DNA from: Deltaproteobacteria bacterium
GTDB lineage: Bacteria > Desulfobacterota > Desulfobaccia > Desulfobaccales > 0-14-0-80-60-11
Direction: 5' to 3'
Assembly: GCA_021817645.1 (NCBI GenBank)
Contig: JAKAGH010000086.1
Span: 1 to 10,305, forward strand
DNA: 10,305 nucleotides
The position numbers were made by a program, and so were the translations under genes. The first letter of the stretch is position 1; each line of letters opens with the position of its first letter. The notes under the pieces were generated by a model. It was not told the origin of the DNA. It saw only the letters and a program-made list of their open reading frames with translations, and ran no database searches. Of this stretch, positions 7,612-10,305 are shown in pieces.

Positions 7612-8862
7612 TTACAACCCCGCCAGGACCATGGGCAGGAGGGACAACGTCACTTCCTGTTGGTCCCCCGTCGCCATACGGCGCAGGTTCGCTTTGCCTG
7701 TCTCCAGTTCCCGGTCCCCCAGGATCACGGTATAGTCCGCGGCCAGGCGGTCCGCCAGGGACATCTGGGCCTTGAGCGACCGCCCGGAAAAATCCATCTC
7801 TGCGGCGATGCCTTCCTGCCGCAGAGCCTGGAGCAGAGAAAAGGCCTTATCCATAGCAGAGGTCCCCAACGCCGCCAGAAAAACCTTTTTGCCGTCATCC
7901 TGACCCAAGTTTTCCGGCAGGACCTCCATCAGCCGGTCTTCGCCGATGGCGAAACCGATGGCCGGGAGCTCCGGTCCCCCCAGTTGCTGGGCCAGGCCGT
8001 TGTAGCGGCCGCCTCCGGCCACTGCGTCCTGGGCCCCCAAGCCCACGGCCACCACCTCGAACGCAGTGCGGGTGTAATAATCCAGGCCCCGGACCAGGCG
8101 GGGCTGCTCCTCATAGGTGACCCCGAAGCGGCTCAGCAGCTCCAGCACCCGGGCAAAGTGCGCGGCGCAATCCGGGCAGAGGTAATCTTTGAGCACCGGC
8201 GCGTCTTTTAATATTTCCTTACAGTGCACGGACTTGCAGTCCAGCACCCTTAAGGGATTGGTGACCCGGCGGCGCTGGCAGTCTTCGCACAACCCTTCCC
8301 GGCTCATGAGAAACTGGCTCAAAGCCGCTTTGAACCTGGCCTGGCACTCGGGGCAGCCCAGGGAATTGACCAGCAAGCGGTTGGTCCCCAGATGCACCTT
8401 TTTTAAAATTTCCATGAGCAGCAGGATGACTTCCGCGTCCACTTCCGGAGCGTCGCTCCCCAGAGCCTCGCAGTTGATCTGGTGGAACTGGCGGTAGCGG
8501 CCTTTCTGGGGCCGCTCGTAGCGGAACATGGGCCCCAGGGTATATAATTTTTTCACCCCGGCGGCCTTGTCCAGGCCGTTTTCCAGGACCGCCCGGAGCA
8601 CCGCGGCCGTGGCCTCGGGCCGGAGCGTCAGGGAATCGCCGTGGCGGTCGGGGAAGGTGTACATCTCCTTGGAGACAATATCCGTGTCGGTGCCGATGGA
8701 GCGGGCGAAGAGCTCGGTGCGCTCTATCAAAGGCAGGCGGATCTCCCGGTAACCGTAGACGCGGAAGGCCTCCCGGGCCGCATTTTCCACGGCCTGCCAG
8801 CGCGATGTCTCCGGCGGCAGAATATCCCGCATACCCCGGATGGCTTTGATTTTGCCCGCCAT
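7612..8862 (-). CDS. hisS: Histidyl-tRNA synthetase
   Basis: Class II synthetase charging tRNA-His. Seen: 416 residues from the chosen start, normal length. GMRDILPPE (10-18) is the N-terminal signature; TLRPEATAAVLR (79-90); motif 2 GPMFRYERPQKGRYRQFHQI (110-129); histidine-specific LVRGLDYYTRTAFEV (256-270); AVAGGGRYNGL (280-290); motif 3 AIGFAIGEDRL (301-311); C-terminal anticodon-binding domain (about 325-416). The insertion domain has a series of Cys residues (170, 173, 192, 195, 209, 214, 229, 232), a pattern I recall from many HisRS of this type and probably metal-binding. Start: ATG 8862 with GGAAGAG eight bases upstream; an in-frame TTG at 8868 is too close to that Shine-Dalgarno. 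A good promoter lies just upstream. aspS follows after 343 bases, an arrangement common in bacteria. Confidence 0.97.
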   Translation of the reverse strand: MAGKIKAIRGMRDILPPETSRWQAVENAAREAFRVYGYREIRLPLIERTELFARSIGTDTDIVSKEMYTFPDRHGDSLTLRPEATAAVLRAVLENGLDKAAGVKKLYTLGPMFRYERPQKGRYRQFHQINCEALGSDAPEVDAEVILLLMEILKKVHLGTNRLLVNSLGCPECQARFKAALSQFLMSREGLCEDCQRRRVTNPLRVLDCKSVHCKEILKDAPVLKDYLCPDCAAHFARVLELLSRFGVTYEEQPRLVRGLDYYTRTAFEVVAVGLGAQDAVAGGGRYNGLAQQLGGPELPAIGFAIGEDRLMEVLPENLGQDDGKKVFLAALGTSAMDKAFSLLQALRQEGIAAEMDFSGRSLKAQMSLADRLAADYTVILGDRELETGKANLRRMATGDQQEVTLSLLPMVLAGL

Positions 8863-8886
8863 GATCAATTCTCTTCCAAAATAGAT

Positions 8887-8916
8887 AAAATAACCTTTAA
8901 TTTAAGATTCTGTCAA
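8887..8916 (-). promoter_or_regulatory. Probable sigma-70 promoter of hisS
   Basis: On the minus strand a perfect TTGACA (8911-8916) is followed after 18 bases by TATTTT (8887-8892, four of six consensus bases) in AT-rich DNA. Transcription would start near 8880, giving a leader of about 18 bases with the GGAAGAG Shine-Dalgarno. Confidence 0.6.
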
Positions 8917-9070
8917 GGTGATTTCCGGTCGCAAACTCTCCCTAATCATGCAGGAAAGCCCCTTGCACGCAGCTTTTATCTTTCAGAAAAATAATGCTTT
9001 TTGCCTTAACCTTAAATTAAATTACTGGCGGAAGGTGAGGCCCCATTTTTTGACCTTGATACTCGATCGG

Positions 9071-9102
9071 CCCCCCTTCGAGGGCTTATCATTACCCATA
9101 AG
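9071..9102. repeat. Left arm of a long inverted repeat
   Basis: CCCCCCTTCGAGGGCTTATC and the following ATTACCCATAAG are matched in inverted orientation by 9321-9350. The 21-base core 9082-9102 pairs with 9321-9341 with one mismatch. The CCCTTCGAGGG part resembles the tip of the GC-rich palindrome family. Confidence 0.8.
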
Positions 9103-9155
9103 TCAGTATCTATCTGATTTAATTAATATAGATTTATTACTAAAGGATTCTTTTC

Positions 9156-9215
9156 GTAGGGGCGAATCTTGTGTTCGCCCGGCACGTTCAGGGCGAACAC
9201 AAGGTTCGCCCCTAC
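9156..9215. repeat. GTAGGGGCGAA-family hairpin repeat, best-conserved copy
   Basis: GTAGGGGCGAATCTTGTGTT at the left and GGGCGAACACAAGGTTCGCC, continuing CCTAC, at the right form a near-perfect 60-base palindrome. It lies between the arms 9071-9102 and 9321-9350, not beside a gene. Confidence 0.88.
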
Positions 9216-9249
9216 CTTTCAATCCCTGATTGACAGCAGATCAGTCTTC

Positions 9250-9310
9250 GGTGGCGCAGGCTTTCCAGCCTGCGCAGGTTTTCGTCACAGCCTGGAAAGG
9301 CTGTGCCACC
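9250..9310. repeat. GGTGGCRCAGGC palindromic repeat
   Basis: GGTGGCGCAGGCTTTCCAGC at one end and CAGCCTGGAAAGGCTGTGCC, continuing ACC, at the other are inverted complements with a few mismatches. An inner GCCTGCGCAGG segment gives further symmetry. It forms a 61-base hairpin inside the 9071/9350 inverted repeat. Confidence 0.85.
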
Positions 9311-9320
9311 TGCTATAAAA

Positions 9321-9350
9321 CTTGTGGGTAATGATAAGCCCTTCGAGGGG
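9321..9350. repeat. Right arm of a long inverted repeat
   Basis: CTTGTGGGTAATGATAAGCC followed by CTTCGAGGGG is the inverted counterpart of 9071-9102 (20 of 21 bases in the core). It runs directly into the GC-rich palindrome at 9340-9450. Confidence 0.8.
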
Positions 9351-9450
9351 AGGGGGTTGGGGGTCGGGGGGGGTGGCGACTTGTGAACCCGAACCTTCTC
9401 CAAAGACGCCACCCCCACCCCGACCCTCCCCCCTCGCAGGGGGAGGGAGT
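9340..9450. repeat. GC-rich palindrome family, two-arm copy
   Basis: The left arm (about 9341-9379, CCCTTCGAGGGGAGGGGG...) and right arm (9402-9449, AAAGACGCCACCCCCACCCC...) flank a short centre. It matches the copies at 3315-3424 and 2277-2324. Its right end, CCCTCCCCCC TCGC AGGGGGAGGG followed by AG and six Ts (to 9456), would act as a strong intrinsic terminator on the plus strand just upstream of the riboswitch promoter. Confidence 0.82.
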
Positions 9451-9564
9451 TTTTTGCTTTATGGATATTATATGTGGCGTTGTTGTTTTGGTTTCTCGGA
9501 GCTAAAGCAAAAAGCCATGTAAGGTGGGCATGGCCCCCCGATACCCCACCTCGCCAATTTCCCC

Positions 9565-9593
9565 TTGACAAGCCGGGCGCGGGCCGATAAATT
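9565..9593 (+). promoter_or_regulatory. Probable sigma-70 promoter of the riboswitch transcript
   Basis: TTGACA (9565-9570, six of six), a 17-base spacer and TAAATT (9588-9593, four of six). The expected start near 9600 lies about 11 bases before the first pairing element of the cobalamin riboswitch, which supports the call. Confidence 0.7.
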
Positions 9594-9610
9594 AATCCCA
9601 AAGAGAAACT

Positions 9611-9775
9611 CCCCAGGCAATCCGGAACCCGGTGCGAATCCGGGGCGGTCCCGCCGCTGTAATCGGGGACGGAGGCAGTAAAGGCTTGATGCCCGCCACT
9701 GCCGGTTATCAAAAACCGGTGGGAAGGCTGACTCCCTCCGGCTGATCCGAGAGCCAGAAGACCTGCCTGGCGGCA
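9611..9775 (+). promoter_or_regulatory. Cobalamin (B12) riboswitch
   Basis: An mRNA aptamer that binds adenosylcobalamin and usually shuts off cobalamin synthesis or uptake genes. Seen in order: P1 strand CCAGGCA (9613-9619); GGTGCGAATCCGG (9631-9643); CGGTCCCGCCGCTGTAATCG (9646-9665); GCCCGCCACTGCCGG (9691-9705); CCGGTGGGAAGGCTGACTCC (9717-9736); the B12 box GAGCCAGAAGACCTGCC (9751-9767); and the closing P1 strand TGCCTGG (9764-9770), complementary to 9613-9619. These match the conserved core in the right order and spacing; the GCCACTG/GGTGGGAAGG arm suits the AdoCbl-type class. A terminator follows 22 bases later. Confidence 0.95.
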
Positions 9776-9796
9776 AGAAAGGCTACTCCTGATGGT

Positions 9797-9837
9797 AAAG
9801 GGAGTTCCATCTGACAAGGTGGGACTGCCTTTTTTTT
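9797..9837 (+). terminator. Intrinsic terminator, probable expression platform of the riboswitch
   Basis: AAAGG (9797-9801) pairs with CCTTT (9828-9832), and AGTTCCATCT (9803-9812) with AGGTGGGACT (9817-9826), around a GACA loop with a single G-G mismatch between the two stems. Eight Ts (9830-9837) follow. Located 22 bases after the riboswitch P1 stem, it would stop transcription before the downstream genes when cobalamin is bound. Confidence 0.85.
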
Positions 9838-9841
9838 ATGG

Positions 9842-9869
9842 TTTTCTGTTTTCTGTTTCCGGTTTTCTG
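9842..9869. repeat. Heptanucleotide tandem repeat (4 units), left half of an inverted pair
   Basis: Units TTTTCTG, TTTTCTG, TTTCCGG, TTTTCTG. The block is inverted relative to 9948-9975 and could pair with it over most of its length, forming a large hairpin in the leader downstream of the terminator. Confidence 0.8.
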
Positions 9870-9947
9870 TAAAAGCAAAATACAAAGGGAAAATAAAAAT
9901 TTAGGTGAGCATATCGGTGCTACAAGTTCACCGAGCACCCTGTTTAA

Positions 9948-9975
9948 CCGAAAACAGAAACCCGAAAACAGAAAA
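9948..9975. repeat. Heptanucleotide tandem repeat (4 units), right half of an inverted pair
   Basis: Units CCGAAAA, CAGAAAC, CCGAAAA, CAGAAAA, alternating two types, followed by CGG. Complementary to the block at 9842-9869, including an exact 13-base match in the reverse complement. Confidence 0.8.
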
Positions 9976-10060
9976 CGGTTTTTAAGAGCTTTCCCCCCGG
10001 CGGCTGTTGATGATTAATCCGGCCGGCCGGTAAACCACGGAGTAAGGAGGACAATACTAA

Positions 10061-10174
10061 ATGGCCAAAGACAAGAGTACCAAGAAATCCATCAGCATCC
10101 GTTATACCTGCAAGCCCAACGGCGACCAGGTGGGCCTGTCCCATTACCTGATGGCGGACGCCAAAAAGAAGTAG
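10061..10174 (+). CDS. Unrecognised 37-residue basic protein downstream of the cobalamin riboswitch
   Basis: I do not recognise this protein. Seen: ATG at 10061 with a strong AAGGAGG (10044-10050) ten bases upstream, and TAG at 10172-10174. It encodes 37 residues: a Lys-rich N-terminus (MAKDKSTKKS), a middle SIRYTCKPNGDQVGLSHYLM (12-31), and a Lys-Lys-Lys C-terminus. Eight Lys and one Arg against three Asp give a net charge near +6. There is one Cys (17) and one His (28), no membrane segment and no signal peptide. It is the first gene after the riboswitch and terminator, so cobalamin repression is likely. The next reading frame starts three bases after its stop. It could be a small protein of cobalt/cobalamin metabolism or a leader peptide coupling translation to the next gene. 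Confidence 0.65.
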   Translation: MAKDKSTKKSISIRYTCKPNGDQVGLSHYLMADAKKK

Positions 10175-10177
10175 GTA

Positions 10178-10305
10178 ATGGCGAAGAGTACAAAAACCTT
10201 GAAATCTCCGGCGCCTGCCCCCGGCCCCTCCCTCCACCCCGTCAGCGGCGGTGGCCAGAGGGCCGGGGCGAAGGCGGCGGACGTGTATTCTCCCTCCGCC
10301 AGCCA
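10178..10305 (+). CDS. Unidentified reading frame, 5' part only
   Basis: Open from ATG 10178 to the window edge, 42 codons seen. The N-terminus is MAKSTKTLKSPAPAPGPSLH, then Gly/Ala/Ser-rich sequence to ADVYSPSAS (34-42). No domain can be identified. It begins three bases after the micro-gene stop, with a weak TAGGT motif at the stop codon, consistent with translational coupling. It opens with MAK and a similar Ser/Thr/Lys-rich stretch, like the micro-gene, which may be coincidence. From the riboswitch, a cobalt/cobalamin uptake or synthesis gene is expected, but the sequence here neither proves nor excludes this. Confidence 0.5.
   Translation, partial: MAKSTKTLKSPAPAPGPSLHPVSGGGQRAGAKAADVYSPSAS

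Larger units (their letters stand above)
8917..9564. other. Non-coding repeat-rich region between the divergent hisS and riboswitch units
   Basis: No supported gene. 8917-9070 and 9103-9155 are AT-rich with nothing recognised. 9071-9450 holds a nested set of inverted repeats listed separately. 9451-9564 has a T run after the GC-rich palindrome, then a loose GGTGGG/CCCACC hairpin (about 9522-9551). The stretch has no long intact reading frame with plausible codon use or a ribosome site. Confidence 0.7.

Noticed and set aside
9212..9817. Minus-strand reading frame of about 200 codons
   Set aside because: It runs antisense through the cobalamin riboswitch, its promoter and two palindromic repeats, has no plausible Shine-Dalgarno, and its translation resembles no protein family.
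9944..10237. Minus-strand reading frame opposite the micro-gene
   Set aside because: It overlaps the heptad repeats and the strong Shine-Dalgarno of the plus-strand micro-gene, lacks its own ribosome site, and reads against the riboswitch transcript.

Overview
The window is GC-rich bacterial DNA. It carries seven genes on the minus strand (right to left: hisS, aspS, a citrate/isopropylmalate synthase-like gene, an OadG-like gene, a biotin carrier gene, an OadB-like gene, and the 5' part of methylmalonyl-CoA mutase) and the start of a cobalamin-controlled transcription unit on the plus strand at the right edge. The gene set (B12-dependent mutase, biotin/Na+-decarboxylase-type subunits, a DRE-TIM metallolyase resembling Re-citrate synthases, adjacent hisS and aspS) best suits an anaerobic member of the Desulfobacterota/Deltaproteobacteria, perhaps a Desulfobacca- or Syntrophobacter-like organism. 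That placement is inference from gene content, not a database result.

Layout. 1-773: N-terminal 257 residues of methylmalonyl-CoA mutase (large-subunit type). 774-1116: leader and repeat. 1117-3244: beta-, biotin-carrier- and gamma-like subunits of a Na+-translocating decarboxylase, with no carboxyltransferase subunit in view. 3481-5310: 609-residue DRE-TIM enzyme ending in a Cache-type sensory domain, an unusual architecture. 5478-7268 and 7612-8862: aspartyl- and histidyl-tRNA synthetases, hisS with a good promoter. 8863-9564: non-coding, packed with repeats. 9565-9837: promoter, cobalamin riboswitch and intrinsic terminator. 10061-10174: an unrecognised 37-residue gene with a strong Shine-Dalgarno, followed 3 bases later by a second reading frame that leaves the window.

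How the genes may work together. Mutase (succinyl-CoA/methylmalonyl-CoA), biotin carrier and beta/gamma membrane subunits fit a propionate/methylmalonyl-CoA decarboxylation or carboxylation route. The synthase-like enzyme would draw on the acetyl-CoA/oxaloacetate side of central metabolism. The OadB-like protein has lost several residues that the Klebsiella enzyme needs for Na+ transport, so its present activity is uncertain.

Almost every intergenic gap holds hairpin-forming dispersed repeats: a GC-rich palindrome family (3 copies), a GTAGGGGCGAA-type hairpin family (3 copies, two lying directly after stop codons), a GGTGGCRCAGGC palindrome, CCCCCTTTT-type palindromes between hisS and aspS, and four blocks of heptanucleotide tandem repeats. 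The most interesting items are the Cache-fused synthase, the riboswitch-controlled micro-gene, and the altered OadB-like protein.
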